Assembly: GCA_965203615.1 (NCBI GenBank)
Contig: OZ241900.1
Span: 620,001-684,000 of the forward strand
Source: VXNE01 sp965203615
Lineage (GTDB): Bacteria; Pseudomonadota; Gammaproteobacteria; Pseudomonadales; Azotimanducaceae
Direction: 5' to 3'
DNA: 64,000 nucleotides
Made by a program: the position numbers and the translations under genes. The notes under the pieces are model-generated. The model was not told where the DNA came from. It saw only the letters and a program-made list of their open reading frames with translations, and did no database searches. Every line of letters begins with the position of its first letter. The stretch's first letter is position 1. Positions 56,041 to 64,000 of the stretch are shown here, in pieces.

Positions 56041-58392
56041 CTACCCGGGCGGCGACTTCCGTGGGAGCAACGACTGTTGCGTTTCGGCGGCATCAATGAT
56101 GTCGTCCCAATCCCAGAGTTGCGGAATGGTCTCGACATCGGCCCAGGCCCGAGCCTGATCCGCATAGTGCGGGCTACCCGGATGGCCCGACGCGCCGAGC
56201 GGCACGATCCATCGGGAATTGCGCCAGTCCGAGGGATCGTGGATGTAACGGTTGACCGACATCAGCGTGGCAACGCACCGGTCGACCACCGAATAGGCGC
56301 CCGCGAGCGGAGTGTCGGCATCGCCGTGCGTCTCGACCTGCGGCGGATCGAGAAACTCCGCGCACTCCGGGAACATTTCCGACAATGGATGGCGGGGACG
56401 GGTGTGGTGAACGGCGCCCCAGGTCCAGTTGCGCATGTTTGGCCCCAGCCGGGAGCGAAGCTCGCGAACAGCCCGGGCCACGGCGGATTCGATGCATCCA
56501 GCCCAGGTCTCTCCGGCAGCCAGGCACGAGTCGTCGTTCTCCGCCATGGCAGCGACAGCCCGCGCGTACAACGCTGCCGTGTGTGTTGCGGGTCCGCGAC
56601 CGATTCCGCCCGGCGCACCGAGGGCCGCATCCGACAGCGGGCCAAGCGCTGCCTCGACGATCGCGCGAAACACGTATGCGCGCGCCACGCCGTAGATCGC
56701 CGCACCCGGGGACGAGCGGTCCATGCGGCAGTCCCAATCCACGAGGATGTCGCGAGCCGTTCGGGCATCCGGGTCCGCGGGATTCATCGTGACAATGCGG
56801 TCCACCAGCGTCCGGGCGGGTATCGACTCCCGATCCGCATGGATGGACGCCATGTCCTCCACCATCGCCTCGCCGTCGGGCAACGCCGAGAGCCGCGCGG
56901 TGATCCGCCGGGCACGCCAATCGGGAGCGAAGAACGTGTTGATGTAGTACGGATAGTCGGCGGTCGTCGGCGCATTGTTGCAGGTAACGACGAAGCCGAT
57001 TTCCGGATTCCGGGCGCGCGGCATTTCCTCGAACGGAATGCGGCCATGCCATTCGTGCTCACCGGTCCAGCCCGGCACCGGGACCCAGGCATTGGCCATG
57101 GACCGAATCGGGATCCGTCCGCGGTACCGATAGCCATACGCGCCGTGAACATCCGCGTAGACGAAGTTGTTCACGGGTTCGGTCCACTCCTCGAGCGCCC
57201 CTTCCGCTTCGTCCGCCGACCGTGCGACCAGGAGATCATGGAGCGTATCTGCCCATGGCGTGCCCCCGTTCGTCCCAGGGTGACTGAACGCGATACCGTA
57301 TCCCGCATCGGGATTCCCCGCGACAATGGGCCCATGACGGGTTCGTACCAGGGTCAGCGTCTCTGACTGGCCGTCGCGAACGTCAAGTTCCTCATGGCGA
57401 ACCTCGGCGGGCAGCCAGGTCTTGAGCCAGGCGTATTGGAGCCGTCCGTCGACGGTACGGAAGCGTTCAATATAGAGATCCTGGTAGTCGGCCATGCCAT
57501 GTGTCATGCCCCAGGCGACGTACTCGTTGTGGCTGAAGTGCGGCATCCCCGGCACGCCCGGCAGGGCGTAACCGCTGCAACGGAATGCGGGACAGGTGAT
57601 GTGTGTCTGGTAATAGACGTTGGGCACATCCAGCGCGCGGTGGGAGTCGCCCGCAACCAGCGGCAGACCGGACGCCGAGCGATCACCGGAGATGGTCCAG
57701 GCATTGCTGCCGCCGCCGGTCTCGCCCAGCCACTCGAGTTCCGCCGCGGCGAGAACATCGAGACTGTCCAATGCGTCACCTCCATAGGACTCTCCGGGAG
57801 GGACCGAGACGAGGCTGTCGTCCGGGTATCCGCGAAACAGCGGCGCGGCCCGCTCAGCGCCCAGGGCGCGCGCCAGGCGCGCCCGCCACAACTTGAGTTC
57901 AAAGGTCCCCATCAGCATGTTTCGGACCTTGTAGACGGCAAGACAGTGCCACGGCTGCCAGACCTCCGGCGTTCTTCCCAGGATTCGATACTCCACGGGC
58001 AGGGACCGCGTTGTCTCCAAAAACGCGTTGACGCCCGCCGTGTAGGCATCGAGCATCGCGCTGGCTGCGTCGCTCGATACGGCGAGGTCGGCCTTCGCGG
58101 CACGTTCGAGATCGAACGTGCGCATGAGCCGATCCTCCGCGATACCCGACTTTCCCGCGAACTCCGACCATCGGCCGACGGCCCGGTGGCGGTCGCGATC
58201 CATGTGCCAGAGCCTGTCCTGCGCCGTCACGAAGCCCTGCGCGAAGAAAGCACCGTGGTCGGTCGCCGCGCGAATGTGCGGAACGCCCCACCCGTCGCGA
58301 ACCACCAGCACGGGTCGATCCAGCCCCCGGATCCTGACAGTCGAAGTCAGGTCGGGCAGCGCCGCCAAGAGGTCCGCGCGCGCAATGGACAT
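56041..58392 (-). CDS. Penicillin acylase family (Ntn-hydrolase) protein
   Basis: A 783-residue member of the penicillin/acyl-homoserine-lactone acylase family. The N-terminal part (VRDGWGVPHIRA, GFVTAQDRLWHMDRDRH) is the alpha-chain. The autoprocessing site is GETGGGSNAW with nucleophile S229, and the beta-chain follows (GMPHFSHNEYVAWGMTHG, FVVTCNNAP). The ATG at 58392 has AAGGAG six bases upstream. No signal peptide is visible, unlike many periplasmic relatives, which points to a cytoplasmic amidase or a different start. Substrate unknown. Confidence 0.87.
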   Translation of the reverse strand: MSIARADLLAALPDLTSTVRIRGLDRPVLVVRDGWGVPHIRAATDHGAFFAQGFVTAQDRLWHMDRDRHRAVGRWSEFAGKSGIAEDRLMRTFDLERAAKADLAVSSDAASAMLDAYTAGVNAFLETTRSLPVEYRILGRTPEVWQPWHCLAVYKVRNMLMGTFELKLWRARLARALGAERAAPLFRGYPDDSLVSVPPGESYGGDALDSLDVLAAAELEWLGETGGGSNAWTISGDRSASGLPLVAGDSHRALDVPNVYYQTHITCPAFRCSGYALPGVPGMPHFSHNEYVAWGMTHGMADYQDLYIERFRTVDGRLQYAWLKTWLPAEVRHEELDVRDGQSETLTLVRTRHGPIVAGNPDAGYGIAFSHPGTNGGTPWADTLHDLLVARSADEAEGALEEWTEPVNNFVYADVHGAYGYRYRGRIPIRSMANAWVPVPGWTGEHEWHGRIPFEEMPRARNPEIGFVVTCNNAPTTADYPYYINTFFAPDWRARRITARLSALPDGEAMVEDMASIHADRESIPARTLVDRIVTMNPADPDARTARDILVDWDCRMDRSSPGAAIYGVARAYVFRAIVEAALGPLSDAALGAPGGIGRGPATHTAALYARAVAAMAENDDSCLAAGETWAGCIESAVARAVRELRSRLGPNMRNWTWGAVHHTRPRHPLSEMFPECAEFLDPPQVETHGDADTPLAGAYSVVDRCVATLMSVNRYIHDPSDWRNSRWIVPLGASGHPGSPHYADQARAWADVETIPQLWDWDDIIDAAETQQSLLPRKSPPG

Positions 58393-58639
58393 GTCGACTC
58401 CTTTCAGATGCGGCAACTCTAACGGAAAAATCTCGGGACACCCCAAGACCGCAGGATCAATATCGCATGAGATTTTCGGCGCTTTCACGCAATGGTCGGG
58501 GCAGATGTCGCACAACATACCGCAAGCCGAAACGGCATGATCGGTGCCATCCGCGCGACACGGGCCGGTCGACGCTTCATGGTCGCCATACCCGGTCCGC
58601 CAAGGGCAAGCTGCTACACTATCGAGGGCGAACAGGGCG

Positions 58640-59467
58640 ATGAATGCGACCGTGATCGACACGCTGAGATTTGCGGACCGGTTGAAGGCAGCGGGGTTCG
58701 AAGCACCGCGCGCCGAGGGTCTTGCACGCGCGCTCGGCGACGAGTTGGCCGAGCGGATCGTTACGAAAAGCGACCTGGACGGGGCTCTTCGACCGATTTA
58801 CGCCAGGTTCGACGCCATCGATGCCAGCTTCGACGCCATCGACGTTAGGTTCGATGCCGCGGCGGCAAACTCCGATGCCAGGTTCGATGCCATCGACGCC
58901 AGGTTCGATGCCGCGGTCGCAAACTCCGATACCAAATTCGATGCCGCGGCGGCAAACTCCGATGCCAGGTTCGATGCCATCGAGGCCAGGTTCGATGCCG
59001 CGGTCGCAAACTCCGATGCCAGGTTCGATGCCGAGGCGGCAAACTCCGATGCCCGGTTCGATGCCATCGAGGCCAGGTTCGATGCCGCGGTCGCAAACTC
59101 CGATACCAAATTCGATGCCGCGGCGGCAAACTCCGATGCCCGGTTCGATGCCACGGTCGCCAACTCCAACGCCAGGTTCAACGCCATCGTTGACAGCTCC
59201 AACGCCAGGTTCGACGCCATCGTTGACAGTTCCAACGCCAGGTTCGACGCCCTGGATGCAAAAATCGATGCCGTGCATCGGGAACTTTCGGGCAAATTCA
59301 ACATCCTGGTGGGTGTGATGGCGCTCGGGTTCACACTGCTCGCCGGCCTCGGCGGATACAACGCTGTTTCCCCCCGCTTCGCTCCATCGGTCACTCCCGC
59401 ACCGGAACTAAAGCAGGAAGCGAAGGAACTTCCCGAGCCGGCGTTGCGATCGCACGGCGAAGGCTGA
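58640..59467 (+). CDS. DUF1640-like coiled-coil repeat membrane protein
   Basis: A 275-residue protein. The N-terminal ~50 residues (IDTLRFADRLKAAGFEAPRA, TKSDL) resemble bacterial DUF1640-type proteins. A long coiled coil follows, built of 7-residue (ARFDAID) and 11-residue (ARFDAAVANSD) units. Near the C-terminus is one membrane helix (ILVGVMALGFTLLAGLGG) and a Pro/Glu-rich tail. Function is unknown; it is probably anchored in the inner membrane. The ATG at 58640 is preferred over one at 58544 because the family-like sequence begins there. Confidence 0.7.
   Translation: MNATVIDTLRFADRLKAAGFEAPRAEGLARALGDELAERIVTKSDLDGALRPIYARFDAIDASFDAIDVRFDAAAANSDARFDAIDARFDAAVANSDTKFDAAAANSDARFDAIEARFDAAVANSDARFDAEAANSDARFDAIEARFDAAVANSDTKFDAAAANSDARFDATVANSNARFNAIVDSSNARFDAIVDSSNARFDALDAKIDAVHRELSGKFNILVGVMALGFTLLAGLGGYNAVSPRFAPSVTPAPELKQEAKELPEPALRSHGEG
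58797..59262 (+). repeat. Tandem 21/33-bp coding repeats
   Basis: In-frame units of 21 and 33 bases with the core aggttcgatgcc alternate and encode the ARFDA coiled-coil repeats. Near-identical longer blocks recur, for example around 58890-58960 and 59070-59140, so the array can probably change length. Confidence 0.8.
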
Positions 59468-59581
59468 ACCAACCGCCTGTCCCGACTGTCGTAACGGCCA
59501 ACTCCCGGGTGAGGGAGACCGTTCTTCGCGTGGCGGACAAGGCGCACGTGCTATGTTGTCACGTTGCGGCGGGAGTTCATC

Positions 59582-60373
59582 ATGGCCAGGGACATCAGGA
59601 CGGCGGTGCGGGAAATCTGCCTGTCGTTGCCGGAAGTCGAGGAGCGTGCGGGACACGGCATGCCCGACTACAAGGTCCGGGGCAGATCTTTCGCGCTGCT
59701 GGCCATCAACCATCACGGCGACGGTCGCATTGCCTTGTGGGTCCATGCACCGCCGGGCGCCCAGCACCTGCACGTAGACGGCGAACCAGCGGCCTACTTC
59801 GTGCCCCCCTACGTGGGACCCCGAGGATGGCTGGGAGTGCATCTCGACCGGGGCAATGACTGGTTCACCATCGGAGTCCGGGTCAGAGAGGCCTACGTCC
59901 ACGTCGCGCCACGCGCGCTCACGGGGCAACTCGGCGACCCCATCGAAATCGAACCGCCTACCGAAACCGTGGATCCCGAGGACTTCGATCCGCTGTCGGC
60001 CGCGCATGCGCAAGACAAGCTTGCACGCATCCGCGCCTTCTGCGCTCGCCTGCCGGAAACCTCCGAGGGCACCCAGTTCGGTGTCCCGGCGTTCAAGGCA
60101 GGCAAGAAGACTTTCCTCACCGTCCATCGTCATCATAAGCGGATGCGGCTCGAGTTTTGGGTAGGACCGGAGCTCCAGTCGACCTTGTGCGACGACCCGC
60201 GTTTCTCCATTCCAGCCTACATCGGACATCGAGGCTGGATTGATCTCGACGTGGAGGACCGCTTCGACTGGGACGAGATACGTGAACTAGCAATGGGCAG
60301 CTACCGTCACTTCGCACTGAAACGCATGTTGAAGGCGCTTCCGGATTCGCTTATGCCGGAGGGCGACGGATGA
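59582..60373 (+). CDS. Double MmcQ/YjbR-like protein
   Basis: A 263-residue protein made of two related halves, each like a single MmcQ/YjbR domain: residues ~1-115 (REICLSLPEVEERAGHGMPD ... GPRGWLGVHLD) and ~145-255 (RAFCARLPETSEGTQFGVPA ... GHRGWIDLDVE). Single-domain members bind DNA or nucleotides by structure, and their role is unclear. The ATG at 59582 follows GGGAG. Confidence 0.75.
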   Translation: MARDIRTAVREICLSLPEVEERAGHGMPDYKVRGRSFALLAINHHGDGRIALWVHAPPGAQHLHVDGEPAAYFVPPYVGPRGWLGVHLDRGNDWFTIGVRVREAYVHVAPRALTGQLGDPIEIEPPTETVDPEDFDPLSAAHAQDKLARIRAFCARLPETSEGTQFGVPAFKAGKKTFLTVHRHHKRMRLEFWVGPELQSTLCDDPRFSIPAYIGHRGWIDLDVEDRFDWDEIRELAMGSYRHFALKRMLKALPDSLMPEGDG

Positions 60374-60406
60374 CTCCCGGCCGCCAAGAATGAAACTCGC
60401 TCGACC

Positions 60407-62044
60407 GTGAGAGAGCCGGAAACGCCCCCCAGGTCAATCGTTGTCGCGAAATCCGGGATGTGGGCTGGTCTGCATCCCGGCATGGCGCTGGCTTCCATCA
60501 CGATGGTGTTGCTGTTCCTGGCATTCACGGTGGTCGATGTGGAACGCGCTGGCACGGCTTATGCGAGTGTCCGGGGATGGATCGAGTCGACCGTGGGCTG
60601 GTTCTACATCCTGGCCATCTGCATCATGCTGGTGGCCTGCATCTACGTCATGTGCAGCCGCCATGGAAAAGTACGCCTGGGCGATGACGACTCGCGCCCC
60701 GAGTTCAGCACGTTTTCCTGGCTCGCGATGCTGTTCTCGGCCGGGTTGGGCATCGGTCTCCTGTTCTTCTCGATCTCCGAACCGATGCTCTACTTCGATA
60801 ATTCCGCGTCCTTCGGATATCCGAACAATCCCCATGCCGACCACGCCGGCGCCGTGGAGATGAACGAAGCCCGCGCGGTGGACGCCATGCGCGTCACCTA
60901 CTTCCACTGGGGATTGCATGGCTGGTCGGTCTACGTGATCGTCGGCCTGTGCCTCGCCTACTTCGGTTTTCGCAAGAAGCTCCCTCTCACGATGCGGTCC
61001 GCCCTGTATCCCATCATCGGCAAGCGCATATACGGGCCCGTGGGCCACGGCGTCGACCTGCTCGCCGTGTTCGGCACGGTGTTCGGTGTTGCCACTTCTC
61101 TCGGACTGGGGGTCAAACAAATGGCCGCCGGACTCGACACGCTTTTCGGGGTCACCTCGGACCTGTCGACGCAGATCGCTCTCATCGTGGTCATCTCGAC
61201 GGTGGCCACGCTTTCGGCGGTGTCGGGTGTGGCCCGGGGCATCCGCATCATTTCCGAGTGGAACATCTATCTCAGCATCGTCCTGCTGGCGTTCTTCCTC
61301 TGCTTCGGGCCGTTCTTCTGGCTGCTCGGCTTCTTCGCGAAAACGGTGGGTGACTACCTTTGGAACCTGGTGCCGATGGGAGTCTGGCTCGCCACTGAGC
61401 CCAACGACGCGACCTGGCAGGGCGCCTGGACCATCTTCTACTGGGGCTGGTGGATCGCCTGGGCGCCCTTCGTCGGCATGTTCATCGCCCGAATCTCGCG
61501 CGGACGCACGATCAGGGAGTTCACCATTGGCACGATGTTCGTGCCAACGGCGGTAGGCATCGTCTGGCTCTGCCTGTTCGGCGGCAACGCGCTCCACATG
61601 GAGTTGAACGCGGGAGGCGGGATCGGCACGGCAGGCATTCTGGAGCTCGTGCGGGAGTGGCACCTGGAAGCGGCGCTATACGGCACCATCGAGCGGATGA
61701 CCGACATTTCCTGGCTTGTCTGGTCCATGTCGGCGCTGGCGACGTTCCTGCTGGCAACCTGGTTCATTACCTCCTCGGACTCTGGCACCCTGGTGATCGC
61801 GACCATGCTGAGCATGGGAGACGACCATCCGCCGCTCCGTTTCCGTGTCGTCTGGGGACTCGCGATCGGCATGGTGGCGGCGGCGTTGTTGCTCGCCGAC
61901 GGCCTGCAGGCCCTGCAGGCCGCGTCCATCGCCGCAGCCCTCCCGGTCTGCGTCATCCTGCTGGCGATGACCGCCGGGGTCATCCTGTCATTGAACCGCG
62001 ATGCCTCGGCAGCCCGGGCCAGCGAGACTTCGAGTCAGCGCTGA
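60407..62044 (+). CDS. BCCT-family transporter (betaine/carnitine/choline type)
   Basis: A 545-residue, about 12-helix secondary transporter. The family signatures are clear: FHWGLHGW, GVATSLGLGVKQMAAGL and the Trp-rich FYWGWWIAWAPFVGMFIARI followed by SRGRTIREF. It takes up quaternary or trimethylated amines with Na+ or H+. The start is a GTG at 60407. It converges with a gamma-butyrobetaine dioxygenase-like gene, so carnitine-related compounds are attractive substrates, as inference. Confidence 0.92.
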   Translation: MREPETPPRSIVVAKSGMWAGLHPGMALASITMVLLFLAFTVVDVERAGTAYASVRGWIESTVGWFYILAICIMLVACIYVMCSRHGKVRLGDDDSRPEFSTFSWLAMLFSAGLGIGLLFFSISEPMLYFDNSASFGYPNNPHADHAGAVEMNEARAVDAMRVTYFHWGLHGWSVYVIVGLCLAYFGFRKKLPLTMRSALYPIIGKRIYGPVGHGVDLLAVFGTVFGVATSLGLGVKQMAAGLDTLFGVTSDLSTQIALIVVISTVATLSAVSGVARGIRIISEWNIYLSIVLLAFFLCFGPFFWLLGFFAKTVGDYLWNLVPMGVWLATEPNDATWQGAWTIFYWGWWIAWAPFVGMFIARISRGRTIREFTIGTMFVPTAVGIVWLCLFGGNALHMELNAGGGIGTAGILELVREWHLEAALYGTIERMTDISWLVWSMSALATFLLATWFITSSDSGTLVIATMLSMGDDHPPLRFRVVWGLAIGMVAAALLLADGLQALQAASIAAALPVCVILLAMTAGVILSLNRDASAARASETSSQR

Positions 62045-62097
62045 TTCGTATGGTCGCCGCTGAATCCCCCTGTCCCCGGACCGGGCACAAAACGTGA

Positions 62098-63318
62098 TCA
62101 AGTCTCTCGAAAGTCCCGGTCCCCGCGCCGCAGCAGTTGCAACCGACTGAAGAAGTCGTCCCGAGAGACATAGCAGCCCTGCAGCAATCGTTGACCGCTC
62201 GCGGGGTCGAAGCCAAGCCGCGCGTGCATGAATCGGTGATTGTCGAAGACCTGGCACTCGCCGGCGTCGAGGCGAAATCGGAACTGCATCCTGTCGCTCG
62301 ACGCGATGCCGAGAAACTTTCTGTGCGCCCGATAAAACGCCATCTGCGATTCCGGCTCAATATCCACCGGGCCAATCAGCGCCGGATGCAGGCGCGTGCC
62401 CACGATGTCACCGTCCTCGTCTACATCGATGACCGTCGCACGGTTGACGATGTGCCAATCGTCCGCGATCGAGGTGAAGGTCACCTCGCGCGCGCGCAGC
62501 AACTCGAAAGCGGCCCGGTCAGACCGCCGCAGTTCCTCGGCACAGGCGATTCCGTCGACCAACACGCTGTCGCCGCCCGTGGCGTCATTGCGCAGACAGT
62601 GAAGGAACTGGATGCCCGGCGGATACCTGCGGCTTGGGAGGTCGTTGTGGGGATAGAGCCTGTGGGGCGTGTAGGCCAGGTTCTCCGCATCCGGCCTTGA
62701 CCGCACGTTGAAGTGGTGGCCGAAGTGAGAACCTTCAATCAAGGCGATGCGCATCGCCAGCTTTAGCACTACGAGGTCTTCCGACGGAAGACCCTTCACC
62801 AGGGCGACACCCTTTTCGTCAACGCGTTCCAGAAGTTCAAGCAATCCGGAGTCGGAGGTCATGACACCGTCAAAGTCGACCGAAATCGCCTGCTTGCTCC
62901 ATTCGGCCACCGACCAGGAATGCGGACGCTGTTTTCGCTGCAACCGCGCACGGCGCTCCATTCGATGCGCGTCGAGCCAGGCCCAACTGAAGAAGCTTCC
63001 GTCGCATGCGGCTTCGTGATCCGGCCACTGGAGGTGCAGCCCCTGCGCCCCCGCACCGATGGACGCGGGGGCTATGTCCAGCGGAATGGCGAGAAAGTCC
63101 GCCATGCGTTCCCAGGCCTGCGGGTGCGTGCACCTGGGACAGTGGCAGTTTTCACGCAGCCAGTAGTACAGGTGGCGGCTGCGATCCCCATTGGGCCAGG
63201 TGATGTCGACGCCGTCCGGTCCCTCATCCACCCGCGGCCTCGACGTAAACTCGATCGGCGCGGCACCGTCGCGGAAGACACGGGGCTTCGAGATGCCGTC
63301 GGTAGCGTCTTTTTCCAT
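62098..63318 (-). CDS. Gamma-butyrobetaine/trimethyllysine dioxygenase-like protein
   Basis: A 406-residue Fe(II)/2-oxoglutarate dioxygenase. The N-terminal DUF971-type zinc domain has CHCPRCTHP (59-65 region). The TauD-like catalytic domain has H224 and D226 (LYPHNDLPSR) and the distal His in DNHRFMHARLGF (H365). This two-domain layout is characteristic of gamma-butyrobetaine hydroxylase (last step of carnitine synthesis) and its relatives. The adjacent BCCT transporter supports a trimethylamine-type substrate. Confidence 0.87.
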   Translation of the reverse strand: MEKDATDGISKPRVFRDGAAPIEFTSRPRVDEGPDGVDITWPNGDRSRHLYYWLRENCHCPRCTHPQAWERMADFLAIPLDIAPASIGAGAQGLHLQWPDHEAACDGSFFSWAWLDAHRMERRARLQRKQRPHSWSVAEWSKQAISVDFDGVMTSDSGLLELLERVDEKGVALVKGLPSEDLVVLKLAMRIALIEGSHFGHHFNVRSRPDAENLAYTPHRLYPHNDLPSRRYPPGIQFLHCLRNDATGGDSVLVDGIACAEELRRSDRAAFELLRAREVTFTSIADDWHIVNRATVIDVDEDGDIVGTRLHPALIGPVDIEPESQMAFYRAHRKFLGIASSDRMQFRFRLDAGECQVFDNHRFMHARLGFDPASGQRLLQGCYVSRDDFFSRLQLLRRGDRDFRET

Positions 63319-63537
63319 AGGTCGCTTACCCCGCTCCTTTGCCCGTTGCGGAACGCCAGCGGAAACCCTCGCGGGCAGCTTCTTCGATCGCTCTTACATG
63401 ACGCGTCATGGCGCTGTCAATGCCCTGCCCGGCACGCCAATCCTGCGTGACGACACGTTGCGTGCCGTACCGTGACCGCCCCGCCCAAAAATGGCACCGG
63501 CGGGCACCAAGGGAACGAAAAACCGTACAATGCTCCC

Positions 63538-64000
63538 ATGGCACAGGGGTCGGAAAAGGCGTCGCGAATCGAGGCATTGCGGGAGGAGCGCAAACGGCAA
63601 GTCGCGCTCGGCTACCGCGTTTTTGCGGCCCTCGGATGGGGCGATCTCGGCGATGGTCACATAAGTGCCCGCGATCCGGAGAGAACGGACTGTTTCTGGC
63701 TGCTGGATACGAACGTGGCCTTTCGGGACGCGGATGTGGAGTCCCTGGTCTTGGTGCATCCCGACGGGACCGTCTCCAACGGGCATCGCCCCACGAACTG
63801 GCCAGCCTACTACATCCACTACCCTATCCTCGCCGCCCGACCGGATGTGGTGAGCGTCGCGCATACCCACACGCCCTACGGTACGCCGTTCGCGGCGTCG
63901 GCGACCCTGCTCCAGCCCATCACCCAGGAAGCCTGCATCTTCTATGAGGACCACGCCCTGTTCGATGACGAAGAGGTGCAAGTGCAGAGCCTCGAGTGTG
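63538..64000 (+). CDS. Class II aldolase/adducin family protein, partial
   Basis: The first 154 codons of a protein cut by the right edge of the window. It begins MAQGSEKASRIEALREERK, has the family's GWGDLGDGHISARDPE (G-x-GN/DGHISxR motif) and the zinc-binding AHTHTPYGTPFA. Members act on sugar phosphates or related hydroxy-carbonyl compounds. The product cannot be specified without the rest. Confidence 0.85.
   Translation, partial: MAQGSEKASRIEALREERKRQVALGYRVFAALGWGDLGDGHISARDPERTDCFWLLDTNVAFRDADVESLVLVHPDGTVSNGHRPTNWPAYYIHYPILAARPDVVSVAHTHTPYGTPFAASATLLQPITQEACIFYEDHALFDDEEVQVQSLEC

Noticed and set aside
58619..59278. Minus-strand open frame with GIEPGIGVC-type repeats opposite the coiled-coil gene
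   Set aside because: It is an antisense reflection of the tandem DNA repeat. The plus-strand gene has a family-like head and a membrane helix.
62073..62091. Imperfect hairpin between the BCCT and dioxygenase genes
   Set aside because: The stem has a mismatch or bulge and almost no loop, so it is not a convincing terminator.

Overview
The window is GC-rich DNA from a proteobacterium, most probably a gammaproteobacterium. The evidence is the conserved block rpsP-rimM-trmD-rplS-xerD-dsbC-hom-recJ with ffh and a YpjD/CcsA-like gene beside it, which resembles the Pseudomonas arrangement from memory. The left half (about 1-35,500) is accessory and the right half (35,500-64,000) is core and metabolic.

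1-6,033, minus strand: a type I-G (formerly I-U) CRISPR-Cas operon read csb1/cas7, csb2 (Cas5-Cas6 fusion), cas3, then a large-subunit candidate cut by the window edge. All junctions overlap by a few bases, so the genes are probably translationally coupled. No cas1, cas2 or repeat array is visible.

6,650-32,174: a secreted subtilisin-like protease with a P-domain, a PPC domain and a duplicated cysteine module (plus strand) faces three giant tandem paralogues (minus strand; about 2019, 2117 and 1853 residues). Each paralogue has a signal peptide, 11 to 13 Calx-beta-type repeats and an autotransporter-like C-terminal beta-barrel ending in Phe. The barrel-coding parts are nearly identical, the passengers are mosaic, and the three share an AT-rich upstream element with inverted repeats. 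Two small genes lie between paralogues A and B. This family is the most unusual content of the window.

32,175-35,501: a di-haem oxidoreductase, then a gene-poor scar with an integrase C-terminal remnant and degenerate short repeats. This looks like the edge of the accessory region.

35,502-46,938: recombination and repair (recJ, xerD), homoserine dehydrogenase, DsbC, ribosome and SRP genes, a CcsA-like membrane protein, and leuA preceded by a good sigma70 promoter, an almost leaderless leucine-rich leader ORF and two hairpins.

47,228-64,000: a decayed AlbA/ATPase-type regulator, purT with a gamma-carbonic anhydrase, a Nudix hydrolase with an NahK-like kinase, glyoxalase I, a phytanoyl-CoA dioxygenase-like enzyme, an aldo/keto reductase, threonine ammonia-lyase, a penicillin-acylase-family hydrolase, a coiled-coil repeat membrane protein, a double YjbR protein, a BCCT transporter, a gamma-butyrobetaine-dioxygenase-like enzyme and a partial class II aldolase. 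The mixture suggests a heterotroph using small organic amines and amides. No tRNA, rRNA or CRISPR array was found.
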